A program made the translations under genes and the position numbers. Positions 40,449-49,569 of a DNA stretch of 64,000 bases are shown one piece after another (the stretch's first letter is position 1; each line of letters opens with the position of its first letter). Source of the DNA: Zygnema cylindricum (Eukaryota; Streptophyta; Zygnematophyceae; Zygnematales; Zygnemataceae); NCBI GenBank assembly GCA_037447655.1, contig JBBHKE010001924.1, positions 1-64,000 of the forward strand, read 5' to 3'. The notes below the pieces were generated by a model. It did no database searches, was not told the DNA's origin, and saw nothing but the letters and a program-made list of their open reading frames with translations.

Positions 40449-40822
40449 ATGACCATCAAAGAGATCTTCTCATCACCGGAGAGAAACCACTGGATTGAGG
40501 CGGCCAACGATGAGATGAAGTCAATTATGGAGGCACAGACATGGGAGCTGGTGGACCTGCCTCTGGGGAGGAAAGCCATTGGAAGCAAGTGGGTCTTCAA
40601 AGTCAAACTGAATCCGGACAACACTATCGAAAGATATAAGGCCAGACTTGTGGCCAAAGGGTACAACCAAAAAGAAGGTATTGACTTTGAGGAAACCTTC
40701 TCCCCAGTCGTCAGATTTCCTACTGTAAGAATTTTGTTGAGTTTAGCTGCTATAGAAAACATGGAAATACATCAGATGGATGTTAAGACAACCTTTTTGC
40801 ATGGAGAGTTAGAAGAAACTAT
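40449..40822 (+). pseudogene. C reverse transcriptase, N-terminal part, cut by solo LTR A8
   Basis: Open frame with SSPERNHWIEAANDEMKSIM, TWELVDLPLGRKAIGSKWVF, NPDNTIERYKARLVAKGYNQ, FEETFSPVVRFPTVRILLSL and HQMDVKTTFLHGELEETI. The next copia residues (YMQQPE) are found right after the solo LTR at 41884, so the domain is split but not lost. The frame runs on into the LTR to 40901. Confidence 0.9.
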
Positions 40823-41877
40823 TGTAGAAATTAATGGTCTTTTAAAGTATTTTCTAGGTTTGAATAGAAATAAGAAAGAAGCCGATGCAGTCTACCTCTA
40901 ACTTCTCTCTCCAACTCTCAAACTTGTCACAGTCACTGAGAAATTGGAGAGGGAGCTAGAGCCATGGCTACTTAGGCTATCCAAAGGTTTACTGGAATAT
41001 ATATTTTAGTTAGGGGTTTAATTTACTAAAAGGTATGTGCCGGCCGCAGGATTTGATCCTGTTACCTACCGGCCGGCAGTCAACCGGTAGTCGGTAGCCT
41101 TAGCCGTTAAGTGTAGAATCAGTGTTACGTAGTATTAGGTTTGATAATTAATTAAACACTTCCACGTAGCATAGTTCATTTAACTGAAATATTTACGGGA
41201 TACATAGATCTACTAGATGTAAAAGTACGGATTCCGGTACGAGTACGAAACCAATACCGCGCATTTATTCCTTTTGTGAAACGAATACCGCGCATGCATT
41301 TATTACGGCTACGATTAAACGTGAATTTAATCGGACGGCCGGAATTAACGTCGAGATCGCGAAAGAGGATTTTCGGCGGTTTGTGGTCATCGCCACATTG
41401 GATGACACGTGGCGGAATGACATTGGATCGAGGCATCTCCGAAGATTAAGGGAGCGAATCCGGACATACCACGTGTCGACATTTAGGCCATGTCGTACAA
41501 TGTTCGTACATAAAGTGCACCGGCAGCTGTACTTTTGTGTACGAAACTGAAATCTGATTGGCTCCGTACATCAGTAGATAGAGTCTGTGAGAGAGATACG
41601 ACTTAGAAAAATTAGAAGATAGGACCCTCTCTCCCAGAGAGCTTCTGTACAAAAGGTCAACTTTGACACTCCATAACTTACTGCTCAAGGGAGCAAATTC
41701 AGAGATTCTTTTTGTTATCGACTCAAGGGAGTCTTTTCTTCACAGGGTGAAGTTGGTCAGAGTTTTTGTGTGCCAGGGTGGCAGTTATTTTTGCTGAAAC
41801 ACAAAGGGGTCAGGGTTATCCTAGAGGCTTCTTGGAAGCTGTCCACTCTCACGACTTATGGAGGTCTGAGAGTTTCA
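40823..41877 (+). repeat. Solo LTR A8 in C reverse transcriptase, perfect target duplication
   Basis: TGTAGAAATTAATGG...CTGAGAGTTTCA, 1055 bp, flanked by ACTAT on both sides (40818-40822, 41878-41882). Hairpin core 40922-40939. Confidence 0.96.
41038..41120 (-). other. tRNA-like module in solo LTR A8
   Basis: On the minus strand CTACACTTAACGGCTAAGGC and CAGGATCAAATCCTG-type T-arm (one mismatch). Minus-strand TTTT at 41031-41028. Confidence 0.58.
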
Positions 41878-41882
41878 ACTAT

Positions 41883-42838
41883 TTATATGCAGCAGCCTGA
41901 AATGTATGAAGAAAAAAGAAAAGAAAAGTTAGTCTGTAAACTGATAAAATCTCTGTGTGACTGAAACAAGCCCCTAGACAATGGAATTTGAAGTTAGATG
42001 AATTTTTGACTATTCTAGGATTCAAAAGAATCAGTTAAGATCATTCAGTATATGTCTTACAAGGGGAAGATAGGATTCTTTATATCGTTATATATGTGGA
42101 TGATCTTTTACTAATACGTAAATCCATAGATGTTATAAACCGTATTAAAGCAGCTTTGAGGTCTAAGTTTGAAATGAAAGACCTTGGTGAGGCTAAATAT
42201 ATCCTGGGCATACATGTTGAAAGGGATAGAAATAACAAGTTGATTATGCTAACTCAGAAAGAAGTTATGAGGAACATGCTTGAAAAAATTGAGATGAAAG
42301 ATCTGAAGGGATCTCTAACTCCCATGTAAGATAGGTAGAAGTTGAAGGGGAGTTAATCAGACTCAAGCATAATGGTTAGTGAAAGCTTAAAGTCAAGGGA
42401 GGTAGAATTTATGGCTACAAAGCCATACAGACAAGTAGTAGGAGTCTTATTTATTTTATGAATTGTACGAGGCCTGACATCGCTGCAGCTGTAGGAGTCT
42501 TAAGTACGAGTATTCAGAATCATAAAAGAACAGATTGCGAAGCAGCAAAGAGGGTTATGAGATACCTGGCAGGTACCCAAAACCTGAAGCTTATACTTGG
42601 AGGAGGAGAGGTAAAATAAAAGACTTGGAGCGATGCCAGATATGGAGATATACCAAGCCGGAAATAAACAACCGGTTGTGTTCTGAAAATTGGTAATGGA
42701 ACTTGGTGCAGGAGCAGCAAATTACAAAAGGTCACTGCTAAGTCCACAATGGAGTCGGGATGTATGGCAGCCAGTTTTGCTCTCAAGGAACTCCTATAGG
42801 TTAAGGCCACTTTGCAGAAACTTGGATATATGCAAACC
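41883..42838 (+). pseudogene. C reverse transcriptase C-terminal part and start of RNase H
   Basis: After the solo LTR the protein resumes as YMQQPEMYEEKRKEKLVCKL and SLCD, then a stop, and KPLDNGI-like residues where KQAPRQWN is expected (frameshift). The catalytic YVDDLLLIRKSIDVI is at about 42088, followed by KFEMKDLGEAKYILGIHVER and MLEKIEMKDLKGSLTPM (to 42329). Between 42330 and 42838 the connection and RNase H (CTRPDIAAAVGVLS-like, MESGCMAASF-like, where the usual MEAEYMA is mutated) are readable only across stops. A5 then interrupts. Confidence 0.85.
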
Positions 42839-43900
42839 ATGTAGAAATTAATGGTCTTTTTAAAGTATTTTCTAGGTCTGAATAGAAATAAGAAAGAAGC
42901 CGAGGCAGTCTATCTCTAACTTCTCTCTCCAAATTCTCAAACACTTGTCGCAGTCACTGAGAAATTGGAGAAGGAGCTAGAGCCATGGCTACCTAGGCTA
43001 TCCAGAGGTTTACGGGAAAATATATTTTAGTTAGGGGTTTAATTTACTAAAAGATATGTACCGGCGACAAGATTTGATCCTGGTACCTGGCGGCTAGCAG
43101 ACAGCCAGTAGCCGATAGCCTTAGCCGTTAAGTGTAGGGATAGTGTTATGTACTATATGGTTTGATAAATACTTAAACAATTATACGTAGGATAGTTCAT
43201 TTAACTATAACTGTTTACGGGAGACATATATCCAGTAAATGTAAAAGTACGGATTCCAGTACGGATAACAAACCAATACCGCGCATTTAATTCTTTAGTG
43301 AAACGAATACCGCGCATGTATTTATTACGGCTACGATTAAATGTGAATTTAATCGGATGGCCGGAATTAACGCTGAGATCGCGGAAGAGGATTTTCGGCG
43401 GTTTGTGGTCATCTTCACATCGGATGACACGTGGCGGAATGACATTGGATCGCAGCATCTCCGAGGATTAAGGGAGCGAATCCGGACATACCATGTGTCG
43501 ACATTTAGGCCATGTCGTACAATGGCTGTACATAAAGTACACCGACAGCTATACTTTTGTGTACGAAACTGAAATCTGATTGGCTCCGTACATCAATAGA
43601 TAGAGTCTGTGAGAGAGATAGGACTTAGAAAAATTAGGAGATAGGACCCTCTCTCCTAGAGAGCTTCTGTATAAAAGGTCAACTTTGACCCTCCATAACT
43701 TACTGCTCAGGTTAGAAATTTCAGAGATTCTTTTTGCTATCGACTCAAGGGAGTCTTATCTTCACAAGGGTGAAGTTGGTTAGAGTTTTTTTCTGCCACG
43801 GTGGCAGTTATTTTTGCTGAAACACAAAGTGGTCTGGGTTATCTTAGAGGCTTATTGGAAGCTGTCCACTCTGAGGACTTATGGAGGTCTCAAAGTTTCA
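42839..43900 (+). repeat. 5' LTR of A5
   Basis: TGTAGAAATTAATGG...CTCAAAGTTTCA. Hairpin core 42943-42960. TATAAA at about 43670. Confidence 0.94.
43059..43140 (-). other. tRNA-like module in 5' LTR of A5
   Basis: On the minus strand CTACACTTAACGGCTAAGGC and ACCAGGATCAAATCTTG. Minus-strand TTTT at 43052-43049. Confidence 0.57.
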
Positions 43901-44822
43901 GGTTATGGGCCCACCCTATAGGTTACCAATCTTTAATTGAATTGGGTTAATATACTGGGAAAGTATGATGATAGGAGCTCTATGCGAAAAAAGGTTTTGG
44001 GGGATAGTGAGTGGTCGGTTCAGGCGTCCATCAATTCTTGGAATTCCTCCAGGGTTTGGAGGAAGCAAATTCACCAGAATAGAGGATCCACCTTCAACGG
44101 AGGAAACAAAAGAAGGAGAGGTGGTGAACAAAGGAAAGGAGAAGGAGGTGACCACAACAATAACAACTGGTTCGGCATTCATTTCACCTATTTTGAGGAA
44201 CGAGGAAAATGATACAGAAACCTGGGACTTCAACAATATGGCCGCAAAGCACTTCATTCTACGCCATCTCACTCAAGGACTTGCATGTCTTCATTTGCAG
44301 GTAGAAAGGGCATCGATCTTTGGATGTCTCTCATAGAGATGTATCGAAGTGGTACGATTCAGCAATAAGAGTTGGCTGATCAGAAAGTTAAGGAGTATGT
44401 ATACAAAGGGGGGAAGATGTTAGATTTTTGCAATGAGCTTGCTACACTCTTCATGGAGCTAGGGAGTGCGAGAAAAGATTTTAGTGGAAGAGAAAATGTT
44501 AATTGTTTACTGATGAAGTTACCCGATGAGTTCGAGAACATACAACCGTGTGCAGGACTTGCCGGACTCAAGGTGGATATGAAACTCTGTGGTAGGGATG
44601 ATTCTCGTTCGGGAGAATAAGATTGAGATCCGAAGAGGAGGAAAGAGTAGCCAAGCCTTGGCAACTGTGACCGATTGGAGGAACAAGGATTCCCTGAAAC
44701 CGGTCGGAAACTATGGGGGGAGGGAGCAGAAAAATCAGACCGACGAGTTCGGACCAAGGGCTCCCAAAGGTTTATGTCATTTTTGTAAGAAACCTAGGCA
44801 CTATATGGCAGAGTGCACTTAG
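43881..44822 (+). pseudogene. A5 gag and zinc knuckle, starting inside the LTR
   Basis: ATG at 43881 gives MEVSKFQVMGPPYRLPIFN across LTR and primer site, then a stop. Further pieces: 43965-44336 (MMIGALCEKRFWGIVSG, WDFNNMAAKHFILRHLTQG), 44372-44620 (EYVYKGGKMLDFCNELATLF, LLMKLPDEFEN) and 44589-44822 ending in the knuckle CHFCKKPRHYMAEC (Gly before His changed to Arg). A stop in place of the Lys after the knuckle and a small insertion-deletion near 44540 break the polyprotein. Confidence 0.88.
43901..43914 (+). promoter_or_regulatory. A5 primer binding site
   Basis: GGTTATGGGCCCAC directly after the LTR end TTTCA. Confidence 0.88.
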
Positions 44823-44888
44823 CTAACCGAGCTTCGGTTAAAAGAGGGGCAGACCGGTGGTACCCCGAGAGGAAAGAAAAAGGCCCTT

Positions 44889-45541
44889 GTGACACAGGTA
44901 CATGAGGCGGAATCCGAGGACGAGGACGATGAGCTCTTTTTGGATGAGGATTTGGAGGCGAAAAACAAGGTCGAAATACCACGAAGGCAGAAATGTGCTT
45001 ACGGTGGATTGAAAGGTGAAGCAGGCTGGATTGTAGATTCAGGTGCCTCCATGCACATGTGTAAGGATATGCACCTGTTCACTAAGATAAGAAATATTCC
45101 CACCGTAGAGATAGGGTACGGGGATGGGAGGATAGTCACCACTACTCTTGTAGGATCGGTAGATTTGAAAGTGTTAGTAGAAGGAAAGACATCCATAGTA
45201 ACATTCTCCGATGTATTGTTTATTCCGGAGCTGAACAAAAACCTCATCTCTACATCCGTATTAGATGATAAGGGTTTTTTTACTAGCACTAGGGTAGGAG
45301 TCTTTACAGCTAGTTTTGAGGAGGATGTCTATTTCATTGCTGAGAAAGGTAGCCATGGGATGTTTTAGGCTCGTTTTAAGTAATGAAAAGAAGAAACTTT
45401 ATTATGCTGGTGTTCATGATATTATCATGTGGCATAAGAGGCTTGGGCATGTGAATCTAGACAAGTTAAGAGAGATGAAAAAGATGGGAGTGGTGAAGGG
45501 ATTAAGTTCAGTGAGAATGATAATATAAGTGATTGTAGTGG
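44889..45541 (+). pseudogene. A5 protease and pre-integrase finger
   Basis: Frame 44889-45368 carries the acidic EAESEDEDDELFLDEDLE spacer, WIVDSGASMHMC with the protease catalytic Asp-Ser-Gly, and TFSDVLFIPELNKNLISTSV. A 1-nt insertion at GATGTTTTAGG moves the continuation to 45316-45528 (IIMWHKRLGHVNLDKLREMK), and a further slip precedes DCSGCAQ. Only two frame slips separate it from an intact segment. Confidence 0.88.
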
Positions 45542-46280
45542 ATGTGCTCAGGTAAAACACACAGATTACCCTTTCCTAAAACAACCACCTATAAAGGGGA
45601 AAAAATTCTAGATCTAGTACACACAGATATTTGGGGACCAGCTAAAGTGCCCTCACCGGGGGGGAAGAGATTTATGATGACTATCACTGATGATTGGTCT
45701 CGGTATTCCCGAGTGTATTTTTTGAAAAACAAGTCGGAAGCTCAGGATTGTTTTAGACAATATAAAGCATGGAGCAAAAAACTTCATGAAACTCCAATCA
45801 AGAGAATAAAGAGTGACAATGGTGGAGAGTATACTTCTAACCAGTTTGAGGATTTTCTGAGGGAAGATGGGGTCCAACACCAAAAGACAGTTGCAGAATA
45901 CCCGGAACAGAATGGGGTAGCTGAGCAATTATATAAGACACTAAGTGATAGTGCTAGAATTATGTTGTCGGATAAGAAGATAGGAAAAAGGTTCTGGGAA
46001 AAAGCAATGAACTGCGCTAATTACCTCAAAAATAGAGTTCTTACCTCAGCTATAAAAGATCAAACACCTTAAGAGAGATGGACCAGTCGAATACAAGACA
46101 TATCTTACTTAAAGGTTTTTGGCAGTCAAGTATTCAGTCTAGATACAGATCGGTCTAATTGGAAGCTAGATCATAAAGGAAAACCGGGATACTTATTAGG
46201 ATATGATGAGGATGTTAAAAGATATAGAGTTTATGATATAAAAAAGGGAAGATATAATCTTAGTAAAGCATCTAGTAGTT
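45542..46280 (+). pseudogene. A5 integrase core
   Basis: Frame 45542-46072 shows KTHRLPFPKTTTYKGEKIL, VHTDIWGPAKVPSPGGKRF, ITDDWSRYSRVYF, RIKSDNGGEYTSNQF and YPEQNGVAEQLYKTL, so all three catalytic acidic residues are present. A stop follows Thr-Pro (TAA instead of TAT for Tyr). The C-terminal part (46080-46280) is readable as LKVFGSQVFSLDTDRSNW and GYDEDV and then slips frame in an A-run near 46240. Confidence 0.9.
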
Positions 46281-47015
46281 ATGGATGAAGGAAAGTCTAT
46301 GGATCCCTTCAAATATACAAAGTCACTAAAAATCAGATTTGAGTCAGAAAATTCCGATAACTTTGAGCTCCCTAACTATCCAGGTTTTAGAGAAGATGAC
46401 ATTCTTGAAGATACAAATCAGACCGAAAAGGACTCGGCTGTGGAAACTCGAGTGACAACTCTACCCGAAGCGGAATACATGGTGGAAATTGATTCGGAAT
46501 CAAGGGATAGGGGAGAAGCCGAGTTTGTTCGAATGAATCCACGAGAACCATCTATCCCAGCCTCAGATTTTGAGCGGGGAAGGAGAAGTAGCAAAAGACT
46601 ACAAAAAAAACAGGTTAATAACAAGGTAACTAAACTATCTCATCAAGATGAACCTCAAACTTATGGAGAGGCGATGACTTGTCCAAAAAGAAACCGGTGG
46701 AAGACAGCCATCAATGGGGAGATGGCCTCAATTATGGCAGCCGATACTTGGGAGCTGGTGGATTGTCCACCTCACCGAAAACCAATCGGTTATAAGTGGG
46801 TCTTCAAATTAAAACTGAACCCAGATAACACAATCGAGCGCTACAAGGCCCGATTAGTGGCAAAGGGATTTACACAAAAAGAGGGAATTGACTACGATGA
46901 AACCTTTGCCCCAGTGGTCAGATTTCCCTCCGTCCGCATACTTCTCAGCCTGGCACCAGCGGAAGACATGGAAGTGCACCAGATGGACATCAAGACATCC
47001 TTTTTGCATGGATAA
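46281..47015 (+). pseudogene. A5 linker and first part of reverse transcriptase
   Basis: 244 open codons from KSMDPFKYTKSLKIRFESEN through the acidic linker to NRWKTAINGEMASIMAADTW, NPDNTIERYKARLVAKGFTQ and VHQMDIKTSFLHG. The frame ends in a single TAA (47013-47015) where the family has Glu, and the next codons continue in the same frame. One nonsense change therefore separates this from the following frame. Confidence 0.92.
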
Positions 47016-48236
47016 TTGGAAGAGGAGATCTTCATGCGACAACCCGAAGGGTTTGTAGAGGAAGGAGAGGAGAGTAAGGTATGCCGGCTGATTAAATCTC
47101 TTTATGGTTTGAAACAGGCGCCTCGGCAGTGGAATAAGAAGCTTGATGAGTTTCTTACCGGTCTGGGATATATCCGGATCAGCTCAGATCACTCAATCTA
47201 TGTTTTCGAAGATGAGGAAGGTTTTATATTTATTGCAATTTATGTTAATGATTTGCTTGTTTTAAGTAAATCAATGGAAAAAATTAATAAACTGAAAACC
47301 AATCTTAAGGGGAGATTTGAAATGAAGGATATGGGGGAAGCAAAATATATTTTGGGAATTCAAGTAGAGAGAGACCGAAAAAGAAAAATTATAAGATTGA
47401 CTCAAAAAGAAGCAATAGGGAACATGCTTGAAAAATTTCAAATGGATAAAGCTAATAGTTCTACAACTCCAATGGAGTTGAAGAAGAGAAGTGAGGGGAG
47501 TAAGGAAGAAGGAGTCTTAGTCTTAGAGGAAAAATTATCTCCTGAAGAACAGAAGTTCATGCAGACTATTCCTTACAGGCAAATAGTGAGAAGTCTAATC
47601 TATTTTATGAATTGTACCCGGCCGGATTTAGCTGCAGCTGTAGGAGTGCTGAGTAGAAGTCTAAATGCTCCCACTAAGAGGGATTGGGAGGCAGCTAAGA
47701 GAGTCCTTAGATATTTGATAGGAACTAGGGATCTATGGTTGCATTTGGGTGGGGAGAATACTGACATCACTACTTGGAGTGATGCCAGTTATGGTGATGC
47801 TCTGATGAGGAGATGCACTTCTGGATATGTATTATATGTGGGTGATGGGGCTTGCTGTTGGAGTAGCAAACAGCAAAAAGTTATTGCTCAGTCCACCATG
47901 GAGGCTGAGTATATGGCCTCTTGCTCTGCTGTAAAAGAATTGATGTGGGTCAAGTCTTTGCTTGGTGAGCTTGGTCACCTTAAGAGTGGTGTGCATAATT
48001 TTTTTTGTGATAATCAGGCAGCAATCGCTATTTCTGCCAATCCTAAACATCATTTTAAAGCTAAACACATGGACATTAGAATCAGCTTTGTTAGAGAGAA
48101 AGTAGAAAACAAAATAATCAGCTTAGAGTACCGACCAGATAGTGAGATGGTAGCAGATATGATGACCAAACCTGTGCCTTCCCCTAAGTTAATTTTCTGC
48201 AGGGAAAAGTGTGGTCTGAAATTAAAGATTGACTAG
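47016..48236 (+). pseudogene. A5 reverse transcriptase and RNase H, active site changed to YVND
   Basis: At 406 codons this is the second longest open frame in the window. It contains EEIFMRQPEGFVEEGEE, SLYGLKQAPRQWNKKLDEFL, then IYVNDLLVLSKSM where the family has YVDD, then the connection (CTRPDLAAAVGVLSRSL) and a full RNase H (TTWSDASYGD, STMEAEYMASCSAVKELMWV, FCDNQAAIAISANPKHH, MVADMMTKPVPSPKL). The Asp-to-Asn change removes one of the metal-binding residues of the polymerase. It ends 13 bp before the polypurine tract AAATAAGGGGAG. Confidence 0.93.
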
Positions 48237-48249
48237 AAAATAAGGGGAG

Positions 48250-49302
48250 TGTAGAAATTAATGGTCTGTTTTAAGTTTTTTCTAGGTCTGAATAGAAATA
48301 AGAAAGAAGCCGAAGCAGTCTACCTCTAACTTCTTTCTCCAACTCTCAAACTTGTCGCAATCACTGAGAAATTGGAGAGGGAGCTAGAGCCATGGCTACA
48401 TAGGCTATCCAGAGGTTTATGGGAAATATATATTAGTTAGGGGTTTATTTACTAAAAGGTATGTGCCGGCCACAGGATTTGATCCTGGTACCTACCGGCC
48501 AGTAGACAGCCGGTAGCTGGTAGCCTTAGCCGTTAAGTCTAGAATGAGTGTTATGTACTATAAGGTTATATAATTAATTAAACACTTATATGTAGGATAG
48601 TTCATTTAACTGAAATAGTTTTACGGGAGACATAGATCCAGTAATGTAAAAGTACGGATTACGGTACGGATAAGAAACCAATACCGCGCATTTATTTCTC
48701 TAATGAAACGAATACCACGCATGTATTTATTACGCCTAAGATTAAATGTGAATTTAATCGGACGGCCGGAATTTACGCCAAGATCGCGGAAGAGGATTAT
48801 GCGGTTTGTGGTCATCGCCACATCGGATGACACGTGGCGGAATGACATTGAATTGCGGCACTCCGAGGATTAAGGGAGCGAATCCGGACATACCACGTTT
48901 CGACATCTAGGCCAGGTCGTACAATGGCCGTACATAAAGTACACCAGCAACTGTACTTTTATGTACGAAACTGAAATGTGATTGGCTCCGTACATCAGTA
49001 GATAGAGTCTGTGAGAGAGATAGGACTTAGAAAAATTAGAAGATAGGACCCTCTCTCCCAGAGAGCTTCTGTACAAAAGGTCAACTTTGACCCTCTATAA
49101 CTTACTGCTCAGGGGAGCAAATCCAGAGATTCTTTTTGTTATCCACTCAAGGGAGTCTTGTCTTCACAGGGGTGAAGTTGGTTAGATTTTTTTCTGCCAG
49201 GGTGGCAGTTATTTTTGCTGAAACACAAAGGGGTCAGGGTTATCCTAGAGGCTTTTTGGAAGCTTGTCCACTCTGAGGACTTATGGAGGTCTCAGAGTTT
49301 CA
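48250..49302 (+). repeat. 3' LTR of A5
   Basis: TGTAGAAATTAATGG...CTCAGAGTTTCA after AAGGGGAG. Hairpin core 48350-48367. ATG at 49283 reads into C RNase H. Confidence 0.94.
48463..48545 (-). other. tRNA-like module in 3' LTR of A5
   Basis: On the minus strand CTAGACTTAACGGCTAAGGC and CAGGATCAAATCCTG, a perfect T-arm stem. Minus-strand TTTT at 48457-48454. Confidence 0.6.
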
Positions 49303-49569
49303 AACCGGTCCTCAGGTTATCTGGTGTGACAACCACGCAGCAATTGCCATTGCATCTAACCCCAGTCATCATTTTAAAAGCAAACATATAGATGGTAGAT
49401 TACACTTTGTGAGAGAAAATGTGCTTGCAAGAGTGATAAAAATGAGTTATTTACCGGATGAAAAGATGGTGGCTGATATGATAACTAAAGCTCTTCCAGC
49501 TCCTAAGTTGAAGTATTGTTGAGAGTCTGTTGGATTAAGTGAGTAAGTGAGTCTAAAGATTTAGGGGAG
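49303..49569 (+). pseudogene. C RNase H, C-terminal part, fused to a start codon from the A5 LTR
   Basis: C RNase H resumes after A5 with GPQVIWCDNHAAIAIASNP, HHFKSKHIDGRLHFVREN and MVADMITKALPAPKLKYC, then a stop (TGA in place of Arg), followed by ESVGLSE and the polypurine tract TTTAGGGGAG. An open frame of 79 codons starts with ATG at 49283 in the LTR (MEVSEFQ) and is in phase with RNase H. The join restores the original C frame once one AACCG copy is ignored. Confidence 0.88.

Larger units (their letters stand above)
42839..49302 (+). mobile_element. Full-length copia element A5 in C RNase H
   Basis: LTRs 42839-43900 and 48250-49302, with target duplication AACCA (42834-42838) / AACCG (49303-49307). 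Same subfamily as A1 and A4. The coding region has few breaks compared with the others, but its reverse transcriptase active site is changed. Confidence 0.95.
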
